Of a stretch of 64,000 nt of DNA, positions 44,278 through 52,804 are shown piece by piece. Position 1 is the first letter of the stretch; each line of letters opens with the position of its first letter. Both the position numbers and the translations under genes were made by a program. The stretch is from contig CALDSR010000022.1 in NCBI GenBank assembly GCA_937924505.1, forward strand, positions 1 through 64,000, read 5' to 3'. The stretch comes from an uncultured Granulosicoccus sp. (GTDB lineage Bacteria > Pseudomonadota > Gammaproteobacteria > Granulosicoccales > Granulosicoccaceae). The notes beneath the pieces are model-generated. The model did no database searches and had not been told where the DNA came from. It saw nothing but the letters and a program-made list of their open reading frames with translations.

Positions 44278-46332
44278 TTAAGCGACCTTACTCCATTTAT
44301 ATTTCCGACAAGCATCATCATCCAAATTGACCGCTTGAATTTTCCATTGAGAAATATTGTGACGCTCAAGTGATCGATTGACCACATCAAAATGATTTCG
44401 TTTCTGAGCGCCAAGTTTTCGTATGGATGTGTTTTCACCGTGTAACACACGGTTATATGAAATACAATTTACATGCTTGAATGGGCCGATGTCACTTAGT
44501 TTTAAATACATATCGTAGTCAACAGCATTAACTATATTTTCGTCAAATCCGTCAGTCAAGTTCCAGGCTCTGGCTGAAAACATTCTGAAATGATGGGTGA
44601 TCATCGAGCAAGCCAGTTTTTCTCGTGAGTGCTCAGGCCAGTTGTAACCCATATTAATCAGGTTTCCGTCGGGATCAACATTTCGATTTCCAGTATATAC
44701 GCAGGCAAGAGACAGATCTTTTAGGAATTCTTTTAGACAAATTTCAACCGCATCTGGCTCCAGGTAGTCATCCGAGTCTAGTTGACCAATGTAAAAGCCT
44801 CTGCATAACTTCACCGCATTATTGGAAGCTGGTCCGATACCGCCATTCGGTGTCGAAATAAATTTAACTCTGGGATGGTCTGTGTAGTTATTTTTCAGTA
44901 CTTCCAAAGTGCTATCAGTTGATCCATCATCGCAAATGCAGACTTCCAAATCAGTCACAGTTTGGTTCAGTGCGCTTTCTACACATCGTATTATTGAATC
45001 TTCGCAATTGTATGCAGGAATGTAAATCGAAACCAGTGGAATTTGATAAATTTTTGCTTCATTAATTGCCTCCAATTTTCGATAGAAGTAGGGGACTTTA
45101 TCCAGAATCATTTTAGAAGTGATTGATTTTCCAAATTCTCGATCAGTTTCGTTTTCAAGGCCCGGAGGCTCTTGATGATATGCCATGGCGCTGTGCACCG
45201 ACTTGAAGAAGCAACCAGCACGAAACAGCCGATAACCGAATTCATTATCCTCACCGCCCCAATGATTAAACTCTTCATCAAACATTCCGATTTTCCGGAG
45301 CCACTTCTTAGAGAAAGCGATATTGCCGCCGGAGAAGAACCGAAATGCGCTATCACACAGGCGTAGGTTTTCAGTTTTCTTGAAATGTCCGAGTCGCCAG
45401 TCAACTGTAATGTCTCCTACATTGGTGTTACAGGTTTTATTACAGGTTCTTACCTCTGGCAAATTTTCAATCAAATTTTCATCATCTAAGACTTCTTCGG
45501 GTGAGATGCCGTGCGTGTCAACGTATTTACGTGGTCCGATATACGCGATGTCTTCACAATTCACCAATTCATCGACGTATGATTGGACCCAATCAGTGTT
45601 AGGAGCCATATCACAATCGAGTATTGAGACGAATTCATATTTGGCTGTTCTCAGGCCAAGATTTCTAACAGCGCACAGCTGATAGCCATAGTCTTTCTGT
45701 CGTACATACTTGATATCGAGGCTGTCTTCAAATTGACGCACAACAGGTGTAAGGTCATCTTTACTGCCATCATCTGCGACTATTACCTCAAACGGGTATT
45801 TGGTTTTTTGGTGTCTCAGACATGCCAATGTGATGGCGAGTATACGCTTCCTGTTAAATGTGGGAATAACGATGCTTAGGCCCGTTTCTTCGGATTGTTG
45901 AAAAGCAGGTGCTTTTTCTTTCTTATGATATCTGTGAGCAAGATACCAGTCGTAATCATTCGGCCCATCAGGCAACGGGGCAAGTTCAAGATCGTCGGGC
46001 CAATCGGCCGGTATCGGGTTAACCTTTCCCGTTACCAGAGATACAGATTTTTTAGCGCTCAAATTTTTGAAGAGATCAAGCGCAACCCGTCTTTCAGAGT
46101 CGGTGAGCTCTATTTCGCCGGAATTTGCCAATAGCAGGCGCGTGATCGGGTCAAATTTTAATTGAGCGATCTTGTCACGCCCTAAATGCTTTAAGCAGGA
46201 GTTGATATTAAATTCAACAACTAGACGTCCGTATACCTGAGAGGCTTGCTCGTATAGTTCTAGCGCTTTTTCATATCGCTTTTCTCGAAAGGCGATATTT
46301 GCAGATTTAAGCAGGTTGTTATTTTTTTTCAC
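44278..46332 (-). CDS. bifunctional glycosaminoglycan polymerase, KfoC (chondroitin synthase)-like
   Basis: A 684-residue protein with two GT2 domains, collinear over its length with E. coli K4 chondroitin polymerase KfoC (about 686 residues). The N-terminal 60 residues are TPR-like helices. The first domain (about 152-390) has SIVIPTFNR, ADDGS (187-190), DCDMAPN (239-241 DCD), FSGGN and HWGGEDNEFGYRL. The second (about 434-640) has SIYIPAYNC, CDDGSTD, GQLDSDDYLEPDAVE and HHFRMF. In KfoC and Pasteurella HAS/CS enzymes, domain 1 adds GalNAc or GlcNAc and domain 2 GlcA; which hexosamine is used here cannot be told. The start is GTG with AGGA upstream. It ends the operon. Confidence 0.92.
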   Translation of the reverse strand: MKKNNNLLKSANIAFREKRYEKALELYEQASQVYGRLVVEFNINSCLKHLGRDKIAQLKFDPITRLLLANSGEIELTDSERRVALDLFKNLSAKKSVSLVTGKVNPIPADWPDDLELAPLPDGPNDYDWYLAHRYHKKEKAPAFQQSEETGLSIVIPTFNRKRILAITLACLRHQKTKYPFEVIVADDGSKDDLTPVVRQFEDSLDIKYVRQKDYGYQLCAVRNLGLRTAKYEFVSILDCDMAPNTDWVQSYVDELVNCEDIAYIGPRKYVDTHGISPEEVLDDENLIENLPEVRTCNKTCNTNVGDITVDWRLGHFKKTENLRLCDSAFRFFSGGNIAFSKKWLRKIGMFDEEFNHWGGEDNEFGYRLFRAGCFFKSVHSAMAYHQEPPGLENETDREFGKSITSKMILDKVPYFYRKLEAINEAKIYQIPLVSIYIPAYNCEDSIIRCVESALNQTVTDLEVCICDDGSTDSTLEVLKNNYTDHPRVKFISTPNGGIGPASNNAVKLCRGFYIGQLDSDDYLEPDAVEICLKEFLKDLSLACVYTGNRNVDPDGNLINMGYNWPEHSREKLACSMITHHFRMFSARAWNLTDGFDENIVNAVDYDMYLKLSDIGPFKHVNCISYNRVLHGENTSIRKLGAQKRNHFDVVNRSLERHNISQWKIQAVNLDDDACRKYKWSKVA

Positions 46333-46347
46333 TATTTTGTCCTGGCT

Positions 46348-47865
46348 TCAGCAAATAGCTTGTTGATTCTGACTGGCTGATACTTCGATGGAAACGCAAA
46401 TGGTTCCTTTCTCAAGTGGTATCTTTTGCTCGGTGTAACTTATTGCTCGTTGATTAACCAAATCAATCCAGTTGTCCGCCACCACCTTCTCCTCGGGTCG
46501 GATGTAGTCGTCCAGAATTAGATCAATATTCGCCGTAGAAAAATGATTAAGAAGTTTGGGCAATGCCGGGAATCGTGCGTGGATACCGGTATCCCCTGGC
46601 GGTCCGTCAACTAAAACCAGAATTTTTGGTGTCTCGTTCTTAAAACGCTCTGACATCAGACTGAGAGCTTCATCGCAGTCATAATAAAGGTATTGATTGT
46701 CTTGGTAGTCGTATTTTACAAGTGGCGCAAGTACAAGCTCTACCAGATGATCGACCCCGGTTTGACGTAGCAAAGCTTTCGACTGTTCGTGGTAGTGGCT
46801 GTTATGTTCAAAAGCAAGCACTCTTTTTGGTATGTTGGTACCGCATGGTTGCTCAGTCCCTAGCTGATTTGACAGCAACTTCTTCATTACTTTCCCGAAC
46901 AAAACTGTAGAGTTACCAGAGCCGAACTCAATGACCAAATCATATTTTTCAGCTTCCAGTTTCTCTATCAGAAACATAGCCATGTCGGTATTGATTGACC
47001 ATCCATGTTGATTTAGTGGGAGATCGCCAGTGTTAAGGTAATTTTGTAAGCCAACCAAATTTTCAATATATTTTACTGTACTCGTTAATTTTGTATCCAA
47101 ATGCTTAGTCAGATCGCTACGGACAGTTGAAATATTCGTATCCAAGGTATCAAGCTGCGTATTTATAGATTGTTGCGCATCCAGTTTTTTCCGCGTATTC
47201 GTGAGTTCTGTAGTGAGTGCAGATATTTTGTCGCTCAATTGCAGGTTTTCAGCGCGCAGCGCGCTGATTTCGTCTCGTTGTGGGCAACGCGCCAGTTGCC
47301 AACTAGGCCAGTTTGGGTCTTGTTGATTGTTGTGAGTAACTTCGTACCCGTAGTTGACCAACGCTTGAAGCGTTTTTTCTGCCGCTACGCTGCCCTCGAA
47401 GTAGGGTGTGGGATTAGCGTTTACACTAAGTTCACAGAACTGTTTCAAGTGATCTGTGTTCATGAGTGATTGAAGAATGGCGTGCTCTTCACCAGGGACT
47501 TGGATCGACAACATTGCTTGCTCACCAGTTTGCGGTCCGTGATCAGCGAGTAGTTGTTCCGGGGTCAACGTTGCCACCTGGTGTGTGGTCTTGACTTTCA
47601 ATCCGGGGAATAAGGTTTTCAAACCAGTAGCTGGGTATAGGCTGCTTACTTCTGGCAGGTTGTATTCCTGTAGTTTATTGTTAAGTGGGTCGGTTGTAAT
47701 GGCAGCCTCTACAACGGTAACCTGTGGATGCTTCGCAGTCCGTTGACGCAATTGCTCAGCCATTTCCGGATTGGGCTCAACCAGCACAATTTTCTCTGCT
47801 CCGGTTTTCAGCATTTGTGGAAGTTCGCTGGCTTGGCCCGCGCCGATGTGAAGAATTGATTGCAT
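46348..47865 (-). CDS. tandem SAM-methyltransferase-like protein
   Basis: A protein of about 505 residues with two methyltransferase-like folds. The N-terminal one has SILHIGAGQASELPQML and LVEPNPEMAEQL (Rossmann motif I and acidic loop) in the FkbM style. A coiled coil (LSDKISALTTELTNTRKKLDAQQ) links it to a second domain with LVIEFGSGNSTVLFGKV, AFEHNSHY and VDGPPGDTGIHARFPAL. Both might act on glycans or act together in one chain. TTG 47886 overlaps the upstream stop, but ATG 47865 is preferred. It lies 15 bp before the KfoC-like gene. Confidence 0.75.
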   Translation of the reverse strand: MQSILHIGAGQASELPQMLKTGAEKIVLVEPNPEMAEQLRQRTAKHPQVTVVEAAITTDPLNNKLQEYNLPEVSSLYPATGLKTLFPGLKVKTTHQVATLTPEQLLADHGPQTGEQAMLSIQVPGEEHAILQSLMNTDHLKQFCELSVNANPTPYFEGSVAAEKTLQALVNYGYEVTHNNQQDPNWPSWQLARCPQRDEISALRAENLQLSDKISALTTELTNTRKKLDAQQSINTQLDTLDTNISTVRSDLTKHLDTKLTSTVKYIENLVGLQNYLNTGDLPLNQHGWSINTDMAMFLIEKLEAEKYDLVIEFGSGNSTVLFGKVMKKLLSNQLGTEQPCGTNIPKRVLAFEHNSHYHEQSKALLRQTGVDHLVELVLAPLVKYDYQDNQYLYYDCDEALSLMSERFKNETPKILVLVDGPPGDTGIHARFPALPKLLNHFSTANIDLILDDYIRPEEKVVADNWIDLVNQRAISYTEQKIPLEKGTICVSIEVSASQNQQAIC

Positions 47866-47882
47866 GGGTTCTTTAGATATTC

Positions 47883-49193
47883 TCAAGCTAACGCTGGCAT
47901 CGAGCTAGACTGATTTTCTTGTGGACGAGTCTTGCGACCTTCTTTTTTTCCAAACATGAAGTAGTGCAGCACCGGATTCACGTTCTTCTCTGCCACATCG
48001 GGGTGTTTGCTCAGGTACCAGCTGGTATTAAACTCGGGACTTGGGTTTCGAAGCTCCGCTGCGCCGTGTTCGAGATAATGCTGAATCGGATCTACCCCTG
48101 TTTCAGCAACGTCTGGATACGTTTTCAGGTACCAGCCCTCATTGAATATTCCGGATCGTTTAATCAGCTCTGTCTGTTTTTTCAGGGCTTTTTTTGCGTG
48201 TGAACTTTTGAACATTTCTGATAAAGCTTTCACTAGCGCAGAAGCTTTGAAGGCTTTACCTGACTTGATTCTGTTCAGTTCGATTTGTAAATTCTGAATT
48301 TGATGATTTGCATACGCCAACTCATTGCCTTGTTGATCTCGGCGTTCTGCTGTCGCATTTTCTGATTCTGAATACTGTTGTTTTAACTGAACCAACTGTT
48401 CAGTGAGCTGATCATGGTTGAAGTACTTAGCCTCCAGCTCCTCCTGTACCAGGTGCAACTGTTTCAGGAGGAGATCGTTTTCCTTCTGAAGTTGTTTCGA
48501 CTGTACAGACAACACTGACAGCAGCTCATTGCTTTTCTCAGCGTCAGTTCTGAGTGTGGCCAGCTGGCTATTGGCGGCATTGAGATCCAGATAGGGCGCT
48601 CTATAACTCAGGCCTTCTTGTGGGATCGTGCATGCCTCGATTCGGGAGAGAAGGGTAGCGAACCTCGGATTCTGTTGTACAAGCTGACTAGCCAATACCC
48701 TTTCCAGCAGTGGCGCTTGCTCGGCTTTGATCGAGATTGGCGGTTGAGAAAGATTTATCAACTGCAGGTGGGTGGCGATCGTGCTCAGTTGCGCTGTTGG
48801 CTCAACCATAAGGTAAGGCATATGGACCATTGCCGCCTGATTGTGATGTCGTGTGTAAAAATCGACCATTTCCTCGGCAGCGCTTAGCCAGATCTCTGTT
48901 GCTTTCTCAGGCGGTGTACCGTTGGCAATTGTGTGAGCAATCGCCTCAACCGGGTGGCTGTGTAGTAGTACAACGCAACTGCCGCCTGACGTTTGTGTAT
49001 CGGTATCTGGTGGGCTGGCTTCGGAAACACTCTGCAACACAGCCCAACCAGCTTGTTTAAACAATTCGCTGATGGCACGCCAATTGGGTTCTGGCGTTGT
49101 GCCCAGAATTAGCTGCATTTCCACAGGTTTGCTCATCTGTTCGATTGATTTCATAAAATATGTCGTACCCGGATTCATTCGGCGCTCAGCCAT
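47883..49193 (-). CDS. coiled-coil protein with two WYL-YPDV repeats, glycan locus
   Basis: A 436-residue cytosolic protein. The N-terminal 200 residues have sulfotransferase-like texture (CVVLLHSHPVEAIAHTIANG, ATEIWLSAAEEMVDFYTRHH), though the PAPS-binding start is not visible. Residues about 210-310 are a long coiled coil (QSKQLQKENDLLLKQL). The C-terminal 75 residues contain two tandem repeats, FNEGWYLKTYPDVAETGVDPIQHYLEHG and FNTSWYLSKHPDVAEKNVNPVLHYFMFG (second quoted in part: FNTSWYLSKHPDVAEKNVNP), a motif often attached to glycosyltransferases. It may be a scaffold or modification enzyme for the glycan machinery. Confidence 0.68.
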   Translation of the reverse strand: MAERRMNPGTTYFMKSIEQMSKPVEMQLILGTTPEPNWRAISELFKQAGWAVLQSVSEASPPDTDTQTSGGSCVVLLHSHPVEAIAHTIANGTPPEKATEIWLSAAEEMVDFYTRHHNQAAMVHMPYLMVEPTAQLSTIATHLQLINLSQPPISIKAEQAPLLERVLASQLVQQNPRFATLLSRIEACTIPQEGLSYRAPYLDLNAANSQLATLRTDAEKSNELLSVLSVQSKQLQKENDLLLKQLHLVQEELEAKYFNHDQLTEQLVQLKQQYSESENATAERRDQQGNELAYANHQIQNLQIELNRIKSGKAFKASALVKALSEMFKSSHAKKALKKQTELIKRSGIFNEGWYLKTYPDVAETGVDPIQHYLEHGAAELRNPSPEFNTSWYLSKHPDVAEKNVNPVLHYFMFGKKEGRKTRPQENQSSSMPALA

Positions 49194-49596
49194 TTGCTTG
49201 CAGTTCGAGATGCAATGATGGTCTTTGGGCTAATGATTAAGTCGTATCAAGCAATTTCCAGACCGTAAAGATGCTCGATAGCCCGTTAATTGGCGCTGGG
49301 TGGCATAAGGAACGCAGGAGTCGATTTGCCGACGGCGAGTAGGGCGATTTTCCGGATCTATCGTGGGTGTAGGGTCGCCCCACGCCCCTCTGTGGCCATT
49401 CAATTATGAACTGGATAGTCCACGGGCTTCGAGCAAGGGTGTAAGTGCCTATATCAACGAGGCTCACCCGGGAAGCCGATAGCGTTTGTTGGTAACTCGA
49501 TAATCAGACACTGGCGGTCACGGCACGTTTTGCGCGCGACCGGCAAGTGGCTTCATTGATTGCCACGGTTCATTCGATGTTTAACGTCACTCAAGA
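49194..49596. other. non-coding gap of about 400 bp within the glycan locus
   Basis: No supported gene. The stretch includes a minus-strand frame 49237-49467 of unusual composition without motif or Shine-Dalgarno. The gap interrupts an otherwise tight minus-strand cluster, so it may hold a second promoter or a scar of a lost gene. I saw no clear IS end. Confidence 0.45.
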
Positions 49597-50694
49597 TCAG
49601 GCGGCGCGCGCGAAGAACTCAGCCGCGTCCATCATGGCCAACGGTTCAACTTCGACCATAGTGGCACGCTGCTCCCATGCTTTTTCCCACGCGCCAGCTA
49701 TCCAGCTTGGCGAGACATTGCGGAACTGGTCGAATCCTATTTCAAGTGCCGCGTTTATCTCGGCGAAATCTTCGTAATGTGGAAGAAAGACGTTATCGCG
49801 ATAGTGATCAACGTAACTGAATCCTTCCGTGTAATTCTGATAACGTTGAAACGCTGAAACGTGCTTGCAGTGAAAGGACATCCAGCCTATGTAGTTGCTG
49901 CTCATGAGGCGACTGGCACCTTTTTGATTCTGACGCTCGTACGGTACAAACAGATCAGGGCCAAGGAATCGGTGGTTCAAATCAGTTTTGGTTGCGTACA
50001 TGGTCTGGCTGCTAATCTTGTGTATGACATGGTCGCCGCAGCCACTGAATGAGTCGCGCTGTTTCTGGCTGTCAGTTGATACATACCATTGGCCTTCATG
50101 TGGAAAGATGTTGATCATCGACAAGTTGTAGCTGGGCATTACTTGTTCGTTGTCATTTGCCACTGAGTTTCCGAAAACATCAACGATTTCGCTATCATTT
50201 CTGATGCTGTCGCAGATTTTTTTCAGATACGTCGGGAAGTAGATCTGATCGCCGTCAATTCGACAATAGTGTGAGAACCTGGCCCGTTGCATACCGAGAT
50301 TATGCATATTTGCTTGTGTGTGGATCCCGGTCTTGTAGAGATAGTCGCCCATTTTCTCGCCCTGATCGATCGTGCAGTCGAACGGTGCGTGGTATTCCAT
50401 CAGGTTGATCTTTTCGGGGAACTGAGCTTTTTTCGCTTTCAATATCTCGAGCGTATTGTCCAGATGCTTGTCGAAAGGGCAATTGTAGGTGATGACGAGC
50501 TCATCCAGCGCATCGATGCAGGAATCGATACAAGCGGCGATAGTTGATGAATCGGTGCGGGTATTGAGTATGCCACTGACACCTTTGATTCTTTCATCAT
50601 CAAGTGAGGCGACATCGAGGATATAGTCTGCCGAATCGTAAAATTCGCCAGATGTGCAGTCGGGGCATTGACACACTGTTTCGTTATCGATCAT
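49597..50694 (-). CDS. glycosyltransferase-like protein (GT-A fold)
   Basis: A 365-residue protein. It starts with a Cys-rich head (CQCPDCTSG), then VSGILNTRTDSSTIAACIDSC and DELVITYNC (the glycosyltransferase nucleotide-binding beginning) and CRIDGDQIYF, a DxD-like motif for metal and UDP-sugar binding. The C-terminal half has GRDLFVPYE-like and YIGWMSFHCKHVSAFQRY segments I do not recognise. The head may bind zinc. It follows the 666-residue GT gene after about 60 bp. It is likely cytoplasmic and acts in the same glycan pathway. Confidence 0.7.
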   Translation of the reverse strand: MIDNETVCQCPDCTSGEFYDSADYILDVASLDDERIKGVSGILNTRTDSSTIAACIDSCIDALDELVITYNCPFDKHLDNTLEILKAKKAQFPEKINLMEYHAPFDCTIDQGEKMGDYLYKTGIHTQANMHNLGMQRARFSHYCRIDGDQIYFPTYLKKICDSIRNDSEIVDVFGNSVANDNEQVMPSYNLSMINIFPHEGQWYVSTDSQKQRDSFSGCGDHVIHKISSQTMYATKTDLNHRFLGPDLFVPYERQNQKGASRLMSSNYIGWMSFHCKHVSAFQRYQNYTEGFSYVDHYRDNVFLPHYEDFAEINAALEIGFDQFRNVSPSWIAGAWEKAWEQRATMVEVEPLAMMDAAEFFARAA

Positions 50695-50754
50695 AGGTAT
50701 AAAATCTCGTTATGCAAAATCCGGATTGTGTAGATTGTGTTCTACGCATACCCT

Positions 50755-52755
50755 CTATTGGGGAACGGCAGCGAGCCCGTGAGCCATATCGATGACTTCA
50801 GGCATCTGTCGTACTATTTGCTCATCGCTGACGCCCAGCGCCAACGCGCGTATCTCGGCATTTTCATTTGTACAGAGAACGCTGGTGAATATCTTGAAAC
50901 AATTGATAAGATCCGTATTGACTCGCTGATCCTTGTCCTTTCGACCTGAAAATACGTTAAACACCTTACGCCCGTAACGGCGAAGCTGATTGAGATCCGA
51001 TGCATAGTCCATGGCACCGAAGGAGACGATTGAACCGAAGGGCAGGAGAAGGCCGAGTAATGCCTTGTCACCCGCTTCAGCAACCATGCGATTATGAATA
51101 ACTATCTCCTTAATGATCAGATGACGATGGAAATGTGATGCCAGTCTGTTGTCAAGGTCATTTCCCAGAGTCAACAACGTGCACGGTCTGTCCTTCGTTT
51201 TGCAGTGTGATGCAAATTCCATGACATCTTTGTATAGCTCATGATCAGTTTCTAATTCCTCCTGTCGGAGGACACACAAAATCTCATTTTTACCGTTTGC
51301 TACAGGCAATAGCGGGCTTGCGCCAAAGAAATGATCGCTAAAATCGAATCGATCTATTCCAAACGGTTTCCAGGTGCTGAAATTGTGTTGTGTATTTGGC
51401 TGGCAGCGCGTTGCGTAGAGCGTTCTAAAGCATTTTAAGAACTGTTCGAATTCATTAAAAACCGGTCGGGCGTTTACACCTCTCACCGATGCCCTTGATT
51501 CATGACAGTGCGTCTCTAGTGTGGTCTCTTGGGCTGAATTTTGATTTTCGCAAGCTTGCATTAACCATTTTGTTGACGCGCAAAATAGGCAACCGTCGGT
51601 GATTTGGCGGTCTGTTGTAACATCCGTGTTAAATGACACGGTGTATTGGTCATTTTTTGCGGGCAGGATGCGTGCGGCAATAACATTCGTGGTGTCAGCT
51701 TGAAGCTCCATTTGCCAAAGAAACCAGTCGAGCAAACCTTCTCGATCAAGGTCTGTCAGGCAGTTACTCGTTGAGAAGATTACGTATTGTGGGACGGGGT
51801 GTGTTGGTAGCTGTTCGTAGGCGATGATGTCCTTGACCAGAGATTGAAGGTCAGGAAAGGTGATTTGTCGATCTGCTTGTATGCTTTCCGGTTTAGAGTC
51901 TGTTGTAAATACTGCATAGCGCGGTGCTTCGCTTTTCTCTTCGGCAAGAACAAAATCCGGATGATAGAGTTCCGGGTGAGAGAGTCTTATGGATGTCCGA
52001 TTCTTGTCAGCTGCTTTCAATGAGTGAAACGCCATACTGCCTGGACGTTGGCGGTACTGAAAGCCGAGATGAGGGACGAATTTTCCACGAAAACCTTTTT
52101 TCAGCGCCTGTAGCCAGAATTGCCAGTCTTCGCCTCCGGAAACCATTGTCTCGTTGTATCGAAGACCACTACGGAACATGTCCGCGTTGATCATTGATGA
52201 TGACGTATTGGCGCATCCTGACATACTGAACAAAGCTGAATACTTATGTACTCGCAGTACCAATCCATCTTTGCCGAAGTGGTCTGCGTCCTCGAATACC
52301 CAGCCGATATTGTGCTCCGAAGAAGCATCGTTGGTTGATTCGCGAAGTGCATTAAGTGATCGCTTGATCAACTGATCATGCATGCGGTCATCACCGTCAA
52401 AGAACAGGATCGAGAAAACGTCTGGCCAGCGCTCCAATACAAAACGGACCCCGATATTACGAACATTGGAAAGGCCTTTGTTCTCGCGACTTCTGATGTA
52501 GAACACTTTGTCAGGCATCGCACTGCACGCTTTTCGGCAAGCGGCGACGGTCGAAGGGTCGGGACAGGCGTCGTCGACGAGGACGACTTTGAAATTTGCA
52601 TCGGTTTTTTGCGTCAGCACGTCATCCAGGGCCTCGCAGAGATACGGCGCCTGTCCGAAAACCGGCATGATGACAACCGTATCGACTACTTCCAAATGCT
52701 GTGTGGTCGTGTCAGCACTGCCGGTCCTGGTCGCTGCTTGATACATGTTAAACAC
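50755..52755 (-). CDS. large GT2 glycosyltransferase with uncharacterised C-terminal half
   Basis: A 666-residue protein. Residues about 25-270 are a GT2 domain: VVIMPVFGQAPYLCEALDDVL, VVLVDDACPD, FFDGDDRMHDQL (DxD) and GGEDWQFWLQA. Residues about 300-660 are not similar to a known domain but contain ILCVLRQEELETD, TLLTLGNDLDN and IVIHNRM, reminiscent of a second glycosyltransferase of the GT-B type. It resembles the next gene upstream (52805-55048) in architecture, so the two may be paralogues acting in sequence. AGGA 5 nt before GTG 52755 supports the start; ATG 52746 is the alternative. Confidence 0.8.
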   Translation of the reverse strand: MFNMYQAATRTGSADTTTQHLEVVDTVVIMPVFGQAPYLCEALDDVLTQKTDANFKVVLVDDACPDPSTVAACRKACSAMPDKVFYIRSRENKGLSNVRNIGVRFVLERWPDVFSILFFDGDDRMHDQLIKRSLNALRESTNDASSEHNIGWVFEDADHFGKDGLVLRVHKYSALFSMSGCANTSSSMINADMFRSGLRYNETMVSGGEDWQFWLQALKKGFRGKFVPHLGFQYRQRPGSMAFHSLKAADKNRTSIRLSHPELYHPDFVLAEEKSEAPRYAVFTTDSKPESIQADRQITFPDLQSLVKDIIAYEQLPTHPVPQYVIFSTSNCLTDLDREGLLDWFLWQMELQADTTNVIAARILPAKNDQYTVSFNTDVTTDRQITDGCLFCASTKWLMQACENQNSAQETTLETHCHESRASVRGVNARPVFNEFEQFLKCFRTLYATRCQPNTQHNFSTWKPFGIDRFDFSDHFFGASPLLPVANGKNEILCVLRQEELETDHELYKDVMEFASHCKTKDRPCTLLTLGNDLDNRLASHFHRHLIIKEIVIHNRMVAEAGDKALLGLLLPFGSIVSFGAMDYASDLNQLRRYGRKVFNVFSGRKDKDQRVNTDLINCFKIFTSVLCTNENAEIRALALGVSDEQIVRQMPEVIDMAHGLAAVPQ

Positions 52756-52804
52756 TGTTTTCCTGGTATTTATCGAACAGTTGTATTTAGTCGATGTCTC
52801 AGGC

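Noticed and set aside
47883..49193. Firm sulfotransferase assignment
   Set aside because: The 5'-PSB loop expected at the N-terminus (such as a GxPRSGTT motif) is not visible; I kept only a texture-level remark.
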